A DNA stretch of 64,000 nucleotides from Frankia alni ACN14a. Lineage in GTDB: Bacteria; Actinomycetota; Actinomycetes; Frankiales; Frankiaceae. A program made the position numbers and the translations under genes. The notes under the pieces are model-generated. The model did no database searches, was not told where the DNA came from, and worked only from the letters and a program-made list of their open reading frames with translations. Where the stretch lies: positions 4,458,962 to 4,522,961 of the forward strand of contig NC_008278.1 of NCBI RefSeq assembly GCF_000058485.1, in the 5' to 3' direction. This document shows positions 26,246 through 34,868 of this stretch, piece by piece; within the stretch, counting starts at the first letter, position 1; each line of letters opens with the position of its first letter.

Positions 26246-26947
26246 TCAACTCCGCGGCGCGCGGGCGAACGCCGGATTACCCGGGTACTCGCTCTTCGCC
26301 GTGTCGAGCAGGCGACGCGCGCCGCCCGGGGCCCGGCCGTGAGCGAGTTCGACGGCGACGGCGGCCCAGAAACCCTCCGCGTGGGGGGCGGCGTCGAAGG
26401 TCGGGAAACGCTCCGGCGCAAGTCCCGCGTGGCGCAGCAGCCGCACCGCCGCCATCGGGGTGCTGAACAGTTCCGCGAGCAGGCGCACCTGCTCCGGGGT
26501 GAGCACGTCTGCAGCCGCGCCGTCCTGCACCGTGGCTGACGTCGGACGAACCGGCTCAGCGGCGAGCTGCGCCTGCGCGAACCGAGCAAGGTCCTCGAAA
26601 TGCTGGCGTACCGCGGGGTCCGTCATCCCGATGGTGTCGGTCGACAGCTCGAAGCTGTGGTCCGAGGTACGCACGGTCATTCGCACGGATCCGGTCCCGT
26701 CCGGGCCCCGCCGCTGCGCGGCGAGCCACTCGGTCAGTGCTTCCTCCAGGGCTCGCACTGAGCGGCCGGCGGAGGAACGCAGCGTGACGACGACCGCGTC
26801 GAGCTTCGGCCCCATCTCCCCGGCGGCCGGCGGCGACTCACGGAGACGGACGAGACCTCGCAGGTCCGGTTCCCGGCCCAGCCAGTTCCACAGGCTGCGC
26901 ATTGCGTCCTCATGGAACGCACCGGCCATTACCAGCTCGATGTCCAC
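26246..26947 (-). CDS. EACC1-like protein with C-terminal effector-associated domain (EAD1-like)
   Basis: A 233-residue protein. Residues 1-105 (MDIELVMAGAFHEDAMRSLW, then SSAGRSVRALEEALTEWLAA and RTSDHSFELSTDT) resemble the effector-associated constant component EACC1. Residues about 150-233 (VLTPEQVRLLAELFSTPMAA, RRLLDTAKSEYPGNPAF) resemble EAD1, a helical adaptor domain, with its YPGN end. These modules were described in predicted bacterial conflict systems, where matching EADs bring caspase, STAND or other effectors together. The neighbouring caspase-STAND-WD40 gene ends five bases away on the other strand, and the FHA-ABC transporter gene ends 89 bp upstream on the same strand, so the gene may be co-transcribed with the latter. 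No EAD was seen in the caspase protein. GTG 26947 is the start. Assignment is from memory of the families. Confidence 0.65.
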   Translation of the reverse strand: MDIELVMAGAFHEDAMRSLWNWLGREPDLRGLVRLRESPPAAGEMGPKLDAVVVTLRSSAGRSVRALEEALTEWLAAQRRGPDGTGSVRMTVRTSDHSFELSTDTIGMTDPAVRQHFEDLARFAQAQLAAEPVRPTSATVQDGAAADVLTPEQVRLLAELFSTPMAAVRLLRHAGLAPERFPTFDAAPHAEGFWAAVAVELAHGRAPGGARRLLDTAKSEYPGNPAFARAPRS

Positions 26948-27000
26948 CTCGCCACCCTACGGATGGCCCAGGTGGATCGCTTCGAGCTCGGCTACTGGAT

Positions 27001-27045
27001 GGCCGGTCACTGGGTGGCCGGTCACTGGGTGGCCGGTCACTGGGT
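27001..27045. repeat. 15-bp tandem repeat at the transporter stop codon
   Basis: Three perfect copies of GGCCGGTCACTGGGT, plus partial flanks. The stop codon of the FHA-ABC transporter gene (27037-27039, minus strand) is inside the array, so repeat gain or loss could alter the protein end. The orphan fragment at 20919 has a different tail and no repeats. Confidence 0.8.
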
Positions 27046-29919
27046 GGCCGGCTTTCGTCTCCTGCTCCGCTTCGGGTCCAGGCGGCGCAGCAGCAGGTAG
27101 GTGATGGCGATGTAGACCGCGGCGGCGGCGAACCCGGCGCCAAGGTCGGTCAGATACTGCTTTTTTGTGTGACTGAACAGCCTGTCCGGCTCCGGCGCGC
27201 GCGGGTTGACCGGCACGGTCTGCCCGGCGACGGGCACACCGTTGACGGTCTTCGGCCGCTGGACGCCGGCCCGGGTGATCGTGTTGAAGTCCGCGTCCGC
27301 GGCCATCGCGGCGAAGCCCCACCGGGCCGGCGAGACCACGGCGACCTGCTCCAGGCCCGCCTTCCCCCCGATCGGCACGATGCCGGCGGAGAACACCAGC
27401 TGCACCATCGTGACGATGACCAGCAGCGGCATCGTCTTGTCGGCGTTGTCCACCAACGCCGAGATCATCAGCCCGATCATGCCGGAGGCGAAACCCACCA
27501 CGAACACCGCGAGCATGCATTCCAGCAGCGTGTTACCGAACACCAGGTGGCCCGGGGGTTGCCGGCCGACGAGGCCGATGAGCGTGAACGGGATCACCTG
27601 CAGGACGGTGATGATGAACAACACTCCGACCTTCGAGCCGACATAGGCCCCTCTCGACAGGCCGATCGCACGTTCTCGCTGATAGATCGCCCGTTCCTTG
27701 ACGATCTCGCGCACCGAGTTCGACATTCCCATGAAGCAGGCACACAGCACCATGATCAGGAAGATGGTGGGCCCGTCCGAGTTCGGCGTGAACCTGTCGT
27801 GGGTGTCGGCGAAATTCCCGTTGATCGCCCGCGGGATCAGGCCCAACACGAACGGGAACGCGACCGCGAGGCGCAGGTATCCCTTGTCGGACGCGATGAC
27901 CGCCAACGTCCGTCTGCTCAGCGTGACGAGCTGCGAGAGCACCGACTGCTGCCGAATGCTCGGCAGCTCCTCCGGCGCGGGCCGGGCCGAGGGGGCGGTC
28001 ACCGACGCCGGCACGTAATGCCGGGACTGGCGGAAACGCGCCGCCGACTCGGCCCCCGGGGTCTCCTGCAGGCGCAGGAAGACCCACGGGTAGCCCTGCT
28101 CGCCGAAGAACGGCAGTGCGTCGCGTGGCGGACCGAAGTAGGCGACGTAGCCGCCCGGCGCGAGCACCAGGACGTAGTCGCACAGGTCGAGCTGCGCCAC
28201 CGAGTGCGTGACGACGATGACCGTGCGGCCGTCGTCGGCGAGCGTGCGCAGCGACTGCATGACCTGCAGGTCCATGCCCGGGTCGAGGCCCGAGGTCGGC
28301 TCGTCCAGGTACAGCAGCGTGGGCCGGGTGAGCAGTTCCAGCGCCACGGAGACCCGCTTGCGCTGGCCGCCGGACAGCTTGGCGACGACGGTGTCCGCGT
28401 GCGGGGTGAGGTTCAGCTCGGCGAGGACCTCGTCGATCCGCCTGGCGCGCTCCGACTCCGTCACGTCCGGGGGGAACCGCAGCGTGGCGCCGAACTCCAG
28501 CGCCTTACGCACGGTCAGCGAGGCGTGCAGGATGTCGTCCTGCGGCACGTAGCCGATCCGGCGGCGAAGTTCGTCGTACTCGGTGTAGAGGTCCCGCCCG
28601 GCGTACCGGACGGCGCCGGAGTCCGCCGGCCGGAAGCCGGTCAGCGCGTTGAGCAGCGTCGATTTTCCGGCGCCCGACGGGCCGACGACGCCGAGCAGCG
28701 CGCGGCCGGGCAGTCGGAAGGTCATGTCGTGCATGAGCTGCTTCTCGCCGGCCCACACGTTGAGGTGCTCGGCCTCGAAGCTGACGTCGCCGGAGTCGAG
28801 GTACTCGACGAGCAGGTTGCCCTCGAGCTGGAAGACGTGATGGCCGATGGCGATGATGTCGCCCTGTTCGACCTGTGCGCGCTGGATGCGCCGGCCGTCG
28901 TGGAACGTGCCGTTGGCGGAGTCCAGGTCGACGAGCTCGACGCTCGGACCCTGGACGGTCAGCGAGGCGTGGTGGCGGGAGGCAAGCAGGTCGGAGATGA
29001 CGATGTCGTTGTCGCGAGCGCGACCGATCGTCATCGTCCCCGGGCGCAGCGGGTAGGTGGTGCCACGCTCGTGCTCACGGTCCAGGCGGGCGTGGCCGCC
29101 ACGCTCGGCCTGGCCACCGTCACCCTGCCCGCCGTCACCCTGGCCGCCGTCGGCCTGGCCGCGCTCGGCCTGGTCGTGGGCGGCGCCGGCGGGGACGGCG
29201 CCGGCAGAGGACGCACCGACGGGGGTGGCACCAGCGGAGGAGGCGCCGCCGGGAACGGCCCTGGCGGAGGAGGCCCCGACGGGGGTGGCACCGGCGGAGG
29301 AGGCGCCGATGGGGGTGGCATCGGCGGAGGAGGCGCCGGCGGGGGTGGCACCGGCGGGGGTGGCACCGGCGGGGGTGGCACCGGCGGGGGTGGCGCGGCG
29401 GCCGGCGTCGAGGTCTTCGCGCCGCGGCGGGCGGGTGGCCTGGTTCGCCGTGCGCGGCGGGAGGTATCCGGTCTGGTGGGGCAGCATGGTCTGCATGTCC
29501 GCGCCCCCGCCGGGGAGCTCGTCGGGGGCGGACCGCGGCGAGGGGGGCTCGGTGCGGATGACGACCTCGGGGCCTGTCGACGTGCCGAGCCGGAACCGGG
29601 CCTCGCCGCGACTCACCACCGGGCTCGCCCCGACCGGGCCCACCTCGACCGCCTGCGGCTCGACCGCGTGCAGGCCGGCCGCGTGCAGCTCGACCGTGTG
29701 CAGCATCCGGCTGCCGTCGACCCAGGTGCCGTTGGAGCTGACGTCCCGCACGGCCCAGCCGCGGTCCGTCTCCTCGATCATCAGGTGCTGCCGGGAGACC
29801 CGGCCGTCCGCGATCACATGGTCCGCGTTGCGCGCTCGGCCGATGATGAACCGCGGTCGCCCCGCGGGCACGATCACCTCGCCGGCCTCGCTCGTCACCG
29901 TCAGAACTGCCGTGGACAC
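27037..29919 (-). CDS. FHA-domain ABC transporter (ATPase and permease in one chain)
   Basis: A 960-residue protein. FHA domain 1 (about 10-85) has IIGRARNADHVIADGRVSRQ and SSNGTWVDG; FHA domain 2 (about 290-360) has IGRARDNDIVISDLLASRHH and SANGTFHDG. Between them lies a repetitive Ala/Gly/Ser/Pro/Thr linker. The ABC domain carries GVVGPSGAGKSTLLNALTG, signature LSGGQRKRVSVALELLT and Walker B LLYLDEPTSGLDPG. Six C-terminal helices form an ABC-2 permease. FHA domains bind phosphothreonine, so a Ser/Thr kinase probably controls it; mycobacterial Rv1747 has this layout. The transported substrate is unknown, perhaps an envelope lipid. GTG 29919 has GGGGGAG five bases upstream. A truncated extra copy of its C-terminus lies at 20919. 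Confidence 0.92.
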   Translation of the reverse strand: MSTAVLTVTSEAGEVIVPAGRPRFIIGRARNADHVIADGRVSRQHLMIEETDRGWAVRDVSSNGTWVDGSRMLHTVELHAAGLHAVEPQAVEVGPVGASPVVSRGEARFRLGTSTGPEVVIRTEPPSPRSAPDELPGGGADMQTMLPHQTGYLPPRTANQATRPPRREDLDAGRRATPAGATPAGATPAGATPAGASSADATPIGASSAGATPVGASSARAVPGGASSAGATPVGASSAGAVPAGAAHDQAERGQADGGQGDGGQGDGGQAERGGHARLDREHERGTTYPLRPGTMTIGRARDNDIVISDLLASRHHASLTVQGPSVELVDLDSANGTFHDGRRIQRAQVEQGDIIAIGHHVFQLEGNLLVEYLDSGDVSFEAEHLNVWAGEKQLMHDMTFRLPGRALLGVVGPSGAGKSTLLNALTGFRPADSGAVRYAGRDLYTEYDELRRRIGYVPQDDILHASLTVRKALEFGATLRFPPDVTESERARRIDEVLAELNLTPHADTVVAKLSGGQRKRVSVALELLTRPTLLYLDEPTSGLDPGMDLQVMQSLRTLADDGRTVIVVTHSVAQLDLCDYVLVLAPGGYVAYFGPPRDALPFFGEQGYPWVFLRLQETPGAESAARFRQSRHYVPASVTAPSARPAPEELPSIRQQSVLSQLVTLSRRTLAVIASDKGYLRLAVAFPFVLGLIPRAINGNFADTHDRFTPNSDGPTIFLIMVLCACFMGMSNSVREIVKERAIYQRERAIGLSRGAYVGSKVGVLFIITVLQVIPFTLIGLVGRQPPGHLVFGNTLLECMLAVFVVGFASGMIGLMISALVDNADKTMPLLVIVTMVQLVFSAGIVPIGGKAGLEQVAVVSPARWGFAAMAADADFNTITRAGVQRPKTVNGVPVAGQTVPVNPRAPEPDRLFSHTKKQYLTDLGAGFAAAAVYIAITYLLLRRLDPKRSRRRKPATQ
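29105..29400 (-). repeat. In-frame repeats in the inter-FHA linker
   Basis: Imperfect 15-bp and 30-bp units encode ATPAG and ASSAGATPVG-like peptides, followed by GGQGD-type units. All periods are multiples of three, so the reading frame is kept. Probably a flexible spacer whose length can change by slippage. Confidence 0.7.
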
Positions 29920-30095
29920 GGGTCTCCCCCTTCAGGACGAAACACCGGGCGGTCAGCCCCGCCGAGTTCCACGAATCCTTTCGGTCCCGCGGTCGTCGAA
30001 CAAGCCCCGTGTGGGGCCCACGCAGGAAAACACCCACCCTGTCGGCCCGCGACGGGCCCGCCCGCACCAGTCCCGCGGGACCGGTGCACGACCGC

Positions 30096-30553
30096 TCAGC
30101 CCGCGAGCGACGCCGACCACGCGGTCCGCCGAGCGGCCCGCCGGGCGTCGCGGGGCAGCAGCGTCCAGGCGGCGAGCAGGCCGGCCGCGACCACGGCGAC
30201 CGTGACCCAGAAGCCGGCGGCCATGCGTGCGCCGTGTCCTGCACGACGTGTCCGGGTGCGGAGTGCGGCTCTGCCGGGCGAGGATCACCGATCCGATCAC
30301 AGCCACCCCGAGCGTGCCACCCAGTTGCCGAACCGTCACGTCTGGACGAGGCCGGATGCCTGCGGACGGTCGTCGGCGCTGACGCGACTCGGCGCGTCGG
30401 TGGTGAGCGGTGAGAGGACCAGGCCGAGCCCGAGGCCCGTCAGCGCCATGCCGGGGATCTTCGAGGGGTAGGCGATGGCGGGTAGTGCCAACGTCCACAG
30501 GGCCGCGCCGACGGCGGCGAGCTGGGCAAGGACCGTCAGCGCACCGGTGGGAG
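30096..30553 (-). pseudogene. Decayed DHA2-type (EmrB/QacA) MFS drug transporter
   Basis: Three reading frames on the minus strand together give the C-terminal part of a DHA2-family MFS exporter: GMALTGLGLGLVLSPLTTDA then ADDRPQASGLVQT followed by a stop; in another frame VRQLGGTLGVAVIGSVILAR; and in a third AAGFWVTVAVVAAGLLAAWT ending at a stop at 30096. The order is right but a stop and at least two frameshifts break it, and the N-terminal helices are gone. No function is likely. The upstream end runs into a 9-bp tandem repeat. The rest of the 29920-30734 interval holds no gene I can support. Confidence 0.7.
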
Positions 30554-30554
30554 T

Positions 30555-30594
30555 GGCGGAAGCGGCGGAAGCGGCGGAAGCGGCGGAAGCGGCG
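30555..30594. repeat. 9-bp tandem repeat GGCGGAAGC
   Basis: Four to five head-to-tail copies of GGCGGAAGC next to the decayed MFS gene. No coding or regulatory role seen. Confidence 0.75.
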
Positions 30595-30717
30595 GGTCCG
30601 ATAGAATCGGGGTGCGACGTGCGCGGATAACTGACGTGCGCAGATGACAGACATTCGCGGATAACAGCGGCGGGGCGTGCGGACCGCCGGCGGAATTCTC
30701 GGGATTTCGCTCGACCC

Positions 30718-30723
30718 TAGGAT
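30718..30723 (+). promoter_or_regulatory. Candidate -10 element for the MOSC gene
   Basis: TAGGAT lies eleven bases before ATG 30735, giving a predicted leader of only a few bases. No ribosome site is seen, so the transcript may be near-leaderless. The -35 region is weak. Confidence 0.35.
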
Positions 30724-30734
30724 AGTGGCCCCTG

Positions 30735-31388
30735 ATGGGATGTGTCCTCACTGTCAACGTCGCCGTGGTCCGGACCGACGCGTGGACCGGGAGGCAGGGG
30801 CGCAGCGGGATCGACAAGCGTCCCGTCGAGGGGCCGGTGCACGTCGGCCGGGTCGGCCTGCGCGGAGACACCATCTGCGACCTGACGTTTCACGGCGGTG
30901 TCGACCGGGCCGTGTACGTGTTCGCGCACGAGGACTTCTCCTGGTGGTCGAGTCTCCTCGACCGCGATATTCCTCCCGGTGGCTTCGGTGAGAACCTGAC
31001 CTCGGTGGGAATGGACGTCACCGGCGCGCGGATCGGCGAGATCTGGGCCGTCGGGTCCGCCGTGGTCCAGGTGACCGCGCCGCGCACCCCGTGCCGCGTC
31101 TTCGCCGGGTTCTGGGATGTCCCCGATCTCGTTGCGCGCTTTTCGCGGCGCGGTACGCCCGGCGCATACCTGCGGGTGCTGACCGTAGGCGAGGTCGCCG
31201 CCGGGGACCCGGTCACCGTCCTGCACCGTCCCGATCACGGGATCACCGTCGGGCAGGTCTTCCGGGCGGTCATGACCGACCCCGACGAGCTGCCCGCGCT
31301 CGGCGGCATCACGGACCTGCTCCCGGAGGACATCCGCCACCGGGTCCAGCGCCGGCTGGCCCGATCCGCCGCCAGCACCGGCGGGTAG
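30735..31388 (+). CDS. MOSC domain-containing protein (YiiM-like)
   Basis: A 217-residue MOSC-domain protein. Characteristic blocks are DKRPVEGPVHVGRVGLRGDT, DLTFHGGVDRAVYVFAHED, PPGGFGENLTSVGMDVTGAR, IGEIWAVGSAVVQVTAPRTP and then CRVFAGF, whose Cys is the conserved residue thought to bind molybdenum cofactor or carry sulfur. YiiM-like stand-alone MOSC proteins reduce N-hydroxylated compounds in E. coli. ATG 30735 starts the first strand. It converges with the siderophore locus, which begins 72 bp further on the other strand. The N-hydroxy chemistry of that locus makes the neighbour worth noting, but the opposite orientation gives no evidence of shared function. Confidence 0.88.
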   Translation: MGCVLTVNVAVVRTDAWTGRQGRSGIDKRPVEGPVHVGRVGLRGDTICDLTFHGGVDRAVYVFAHEDFSWWSSLLDRDIPPGGFGENLTSVGMDVTGARIGEIWAVGSAVVQVTAPRTPCRVFAGFWDVPDLVARFSRRGTPGAYLRVLTVGEVAAGDPVTVLHRPDHGITVGQVFRAVMTDPDELPALGGITDLLPEDIRHRVQRRLARSAASTGG

Positions 31389-31460
31389 CCGCGCCGGCGG
31401 GTAGCCGCGCCGGTCGCGCGAGGCCGGGAGCGCGGGCGGCATCGCCCGACCGGCGCGCGC

Positions 31461-34400
31461 TCAGAACTTCAGGTACATGTCGTCCGGGATGATCGGCTGG
31501 TGGTAGGTGCACGATCCGGACAGCACGGTGGATCCGTGCAGCCGGGACCTGGGAATGAGAATCTTGTCGCCGTCACGCAACGCGATCTTGTGGGTGACGT
31601 TGTTCCAGAAGTGCATGTCGCCTGACTCGATCATGACCAGTCGGTGCTCGTCGTGGACGTGCGTCGTCGACGTCTCGTCGCACGACTCGACGAACGTGTC
31701 CAGGTCGACCTCGATCCCCTCGGTCGTGAGGTAGGCGTCGATGGCCCGCGCCTTCGCCTTGTACTCCTCGATCGAGTCCGCCCAGGCGATCTGCGCGGCG
31801 AGGTCGCGGTCCCACCGGCGGGCGAGTTCGGCGGCGTCGACGAAGCCGGCGTGGAAGGCGGCCAGGGCCGCGTCGCCCGACAGCGCGACCAGCGGGGTGA
31901 GCAGCCGGCCGACCAGGTCGTCCAGGGCGTCCGGGGTCACCGCCGGCGGTCGCGTGGTGAACAGGGCCGGCCGCTCGCCGAGGCCGTCCTCGACCGCGTC
32001 CGCCCAGGCGGTGGCGACGACCGCGTCGTCGATGCGCTGGTGCACGAACGCGCCGAGCAGTTCGGCGTGCCGGTGCGGCGCGCGGGACAGCAGGTGCAGA
32101 TGGTTGCCGCGGGCCAGCGAGGTGTTCAGGTGGAGCTGCCAGTACGCCCCGACCGTCGGGGTGAGCCCGGCCGCGGCGAGCAGGGCCGTCCACGCCGACG
32201 AGTCCGCCACCCAGCGCCGGTAGTCGTCGAGCAGCAGTTCCCGGGCGGCCGCGTGGGCGGGCCCGTACTCGCCGAGCGACGCGCGGGCGGTCGCCGTGCG
32301 TGCCGCGGGCAGGAACGCCGAGAGCTGCAGCAGCGCGAACGTCGTCGCCTCGCGGCGCTCACGGGTGCCGCGCAGCACCGCGAACGCCTCTCCCGGACGG
32401 TCCCGGCGTTCCTCCCAGTAGCCGCGCAGCTCGCCCAGCACCCCGTCGACCGACGGGCCGGCCGGGCCGGCCGGGCGGGACGGGCGCTGGGACGCCAGGA
32501 ACGAGAACAGGTGGCGTTCGAGGACCGGCTGGGCGAGCGCGCCGCGCAGCCGGTTGCCCGCGCCGTAGAAGTCCGCGCCGTCGCGATCGGCCGCCGCATT
32601 GCGGTTCGGCGGCAGGTACAGCAGGTCCGCGTCGTAGATGTTGCGCAGCATCCGGTGCCCGAGCAGGCCCGAGAGCTTCAGCGTGTCGTCCGGTCGCAGC
32701 GCGGTGCCGTAGTCCAGCCAGGCCAGGTCGGCGGGCCGGACCGGGCGGCGGTACGGGTCGTCCTCGGTCGTCAGCTCCTCCCATGCGGCCGGGCGGAAGG
32801 CGGGGTTCGAGGCGAACGAGCGCACCAGCGCGTGCGCGCCCGGGCCGTCCTGGGCGGCCTCGACCCGGCGGGCCAGCTCGTCGAACCCGGCCGGCTCGAC
32901 GGGTTCCAACGGGCCGGTCTGCTCGGCCGGCGCCGTGATCCGCTCGGCCGGCGCCGGCGCCGTGATCTGGTCGGCCGGCGCCGGCGCCGTGAACTGGTCG
33001 GAAAGCATGGAGTTCCCTCCCGTACGGGGTTGGTCGTGGGCGGCGGGTGGGCCGGCTGCGGCGAGCGCGCGCCGGTCGATCTTGCCGGCCGCGGTCAGCG
33101 GCAGCTCGGCGACGTCGACGAAGGTGTCCGGGACCATGTGCGCAGGCAGCTGGCCGGCCAGCACGGCGCGCAGGTTCGCCGGCCCGCCCGCCCCCGCGCG
33201 CACGCAGTACGCCCGCAGCTCGTCGTCGACCGACTCGCCGTCGCCCGCACTGCCGTCGCCCGCACTGCCATCGCCCGCACTGCCATCGCCCGCCGCGCCG
33301 TTGCCCGCCGCGCGGGGGACGACGACGACGGCGGCGTGGCGGATGCCGGGCTGACCGCACAGCACGTTCTCGATCTCCTCCAGCTCCACCCGGAAGCCGC
33401 GGATCTTCACCTGGTTGTCGGCCCGGCCGAGGAACTCGATCTCCCCGTCGGCGCGGAAGCGGCCCAGGTCCCCGGTGGCGTACATCCGGCTGCCGGGAAC
33501 CGGGCTGAACGGGTCGGGCACGAACTGGTCCGCGGTGCGACGCGGATCGTTGAGGTAGCCCCGGGCCAGCGGCAACCCGCTGATGAACAGCTCGCCGGTG
33601 GCGCCGAGGGGCACTGGGTTGTAGTCGGCGTCCAGGACCCGGATCTGGGTGTTCGGGTTCGGCCGGCCGATCGACACGCGGGCGGTGGCCTGGTCCGGGT
33701 CGAACACCCGGCAGGAGACGCCGATCGTCGCCTCGGCCGGGCCGTAGCCGTGGTAGAGCCGGGCCCGCCACCGCTGCCGAAATCGCCGGTAGGCCTCGTC
33801 GCGCAGAACCTCGCCGCCGCACCAGACGTGCCGCAGCGACCGTCCCGCCTCCTCGGCGTCCGGACGTTCGAGCATCGCGCCGAGCATGGCCGGCCCGACA
33901 TAGCAGAACGTCACCGCCTGCGCGTGCACGATCGCGAGCAACGCGCCCGGCTCCGTCTCGGCTCCGGGCGGCGCGATCACGATGCGCGCCCCGGCGACCA
34001 GCGGCAGGAAGATCTCGTTGATCGAGATGTCGATGCTCAGCGGCGCCTTGTGTAGGACCGTGTCGTCGCCGGTGAGGCCCAGCAGGTCGACCTGCCAGCG
34101 CAGCCGGTTGCAGATCGCCTGATGACGGATCATCACGCCCTTGGGCGTCCCGGTCGATCCGGAGGTGTAGATGACGTAGGCGAGGTTCTCCAGATCCACA
34201 GCGGAGTAGGGGCCCCCAGCCGAGTAGGGGCCCCCAGCCGAGTGCGGGTCCGCGCCGGAGCTCGGGTCCACGGCCGGTACCGCCCGGGCGGACGTGCCGG
34301 CGGTGGCGAGCCGGCCGGCGGGGTCCAGCCGCAGCAGCGGCACGAAGCCGGCGCCGGCCGACAGCTGCGGCGGGGCGCCGGCCGTCCCGGCCACCACCGC

Positions 34401-34853
34401 CGAGATCCGGGCCTCGTCGGCCACCGCGCTGATGCGCCGGGCCGGCCAGGAGGCGTCCAACGGGACGAACGCGCCGCCGGCACGCAGCACGCCGAGCAGG
34501 GCCACCACCTGAGCGGCCGAACGTGGCAGGCACACGCCGACGGTCACCTCCGGGCCGACGCCGACTGCGCGCAACGACGCGGCGAGGGCCTCGGCCCGTC
34601 GTTCGAGGTCGGCGTAGGTGAGGGTGACGGCTCCGTCCGCCTCCCGGTCGACCAGGTCGACGATGGCGGTTGCGTCCGGTGTCCGGCGGGTCGCCTCGGC
34701 CACCAGGGCGGTGAGCGAGCGCCCGACAAGCGGGTCCACCCGCCCGGTGGAGAAGTCCTCCGCGTCCGCTTCCCGCCGGCCGAGGTCGATGCCGCCCTGG
34801 GCGGCGTCGCCGGGGGAACCCGGCGTGGGGCTGGAAGGCCGGCTCGTGACCAT
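31461..34853 (-). CDS. Adenylation domain fused to SznF/GrbD-like helical domain and cupin
   Basis: A 1130-residue fusion. Residues about 35-600 are a complete NRPS adenylation domain ([43 protein letters not shown]). Its pocket reads D-I-N-Y-W-G-G-I-G-K by eye, the code known for N5-formyl-N5-hydroxyornithine in coelichelin synthetase. There is no carrier protein. Residues about 650-1050 align with the N-terminal and heme-oxygenase-like domains of SznF (ASNPAF, DDPYRRPVRP, IYDADLLYLP, LGEYGPAHAA, YWQLHLNTSL), but most diiron ligands appear replaced. The cupin keeps its three His: His1065 and His1067 in THVHDEH, His1106 in RSRLHG. By analogy the cupin would form the N-N bond of graminine. It follows the YcgG-MbtH gene by 15 bp, with GGGGAG before ATG 34853. 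Confidence 0.85.
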   Translation of the reverse strand: MVTSRPSSPTPGSPGDAAQGGIDLGRREADAEDFSTGRVDPLVGRSLTALVAEATRRTPDATAIVDLVDREADGAVTLTYADLERRAEALAASLRAVGVGPEVTVGVCLPRSAAQVVALLGVLRAGGAFVPLDASWPARRISAVADEARISAVVAGTAGAPPQLSAGAGFVPLLRLDPAGRLATAGTSARAVPAVDPSSGADPHSAGGPYSAGGPYSAVDLENLAYVIYTSGSTGTPKGVMIRHQAICNRLRWQVDLLGLTGDDTVLHKAPLSIDISINEIFLPLVAGARIVIAPPGAETEPGALLAIVHAQAVTFCYVGPAMLGAMLERPDAEEAGRSLRHVWCGGEVLRDEAYRRFRQRWRARLYHGYGPAEATIGVSCRVFDPDQATARVSIGRPNPNTQIRVLDADYNPVPLGATGELFISGLPLARGYLNDPRRTADQFVPDPFSPVPGSRMYATGDLGRFRADGEIEFLGRADNQVKIRGFRVELEEIENVLCGQPGIRHAAVVVVPRAAGNGAAGDGSAGDGSAGDGSAGDGESVDDELRAYCVRAGAGGPANLRAVLAGQLPAHMVPDTFVDVAELPLTAAGKIDRRALAAAGPPAAHDQPRTGGNSMLSDQFTAPAPADQITAPAPAERITAPAEQTGPLEPVEPAGFDELARRVEAAQDGPGAHALVRSFASNPAFRPAAWEELTTEDDPYRRPVRPADLAWLDYGTALRPDDTLKLSGLLGHRMLRNIYDADLLYLPPNRNAAADRDGADFYGAGNRLRGALAQPVLERHLFSFLASQRPSRPAGPAGPSVDGVLGELRGYWEERRDRPGEAFAVLRGTRERREATTFALLQLSAFLPAARTATARASLGEYGPAHAAARELLLDDYRRWVADSSAWTALLAAAGLTPTVGAYWQLHLNTSLARGNHLHLLSRAPHRHAELLGAFVHQRIDDAVVATAWADAVEDGLGERPALFTTRPPAVTPDALDDLVGRLLTPLVALSGDAALAAFHAGFVDAAELARRWDRDLAAQIAWADSIEEYKAKARAIDAYLTTEGIEVDLDTFVESCDETSTTHVHDEHRLVMIESGDMHFWNNVTHKIALRDGDKILIPRSRLHGSTVLSGSCTYHQPIIPDDMYLKF

Positions 34854-34868
34854 GGTTCTCCCCGCCGA

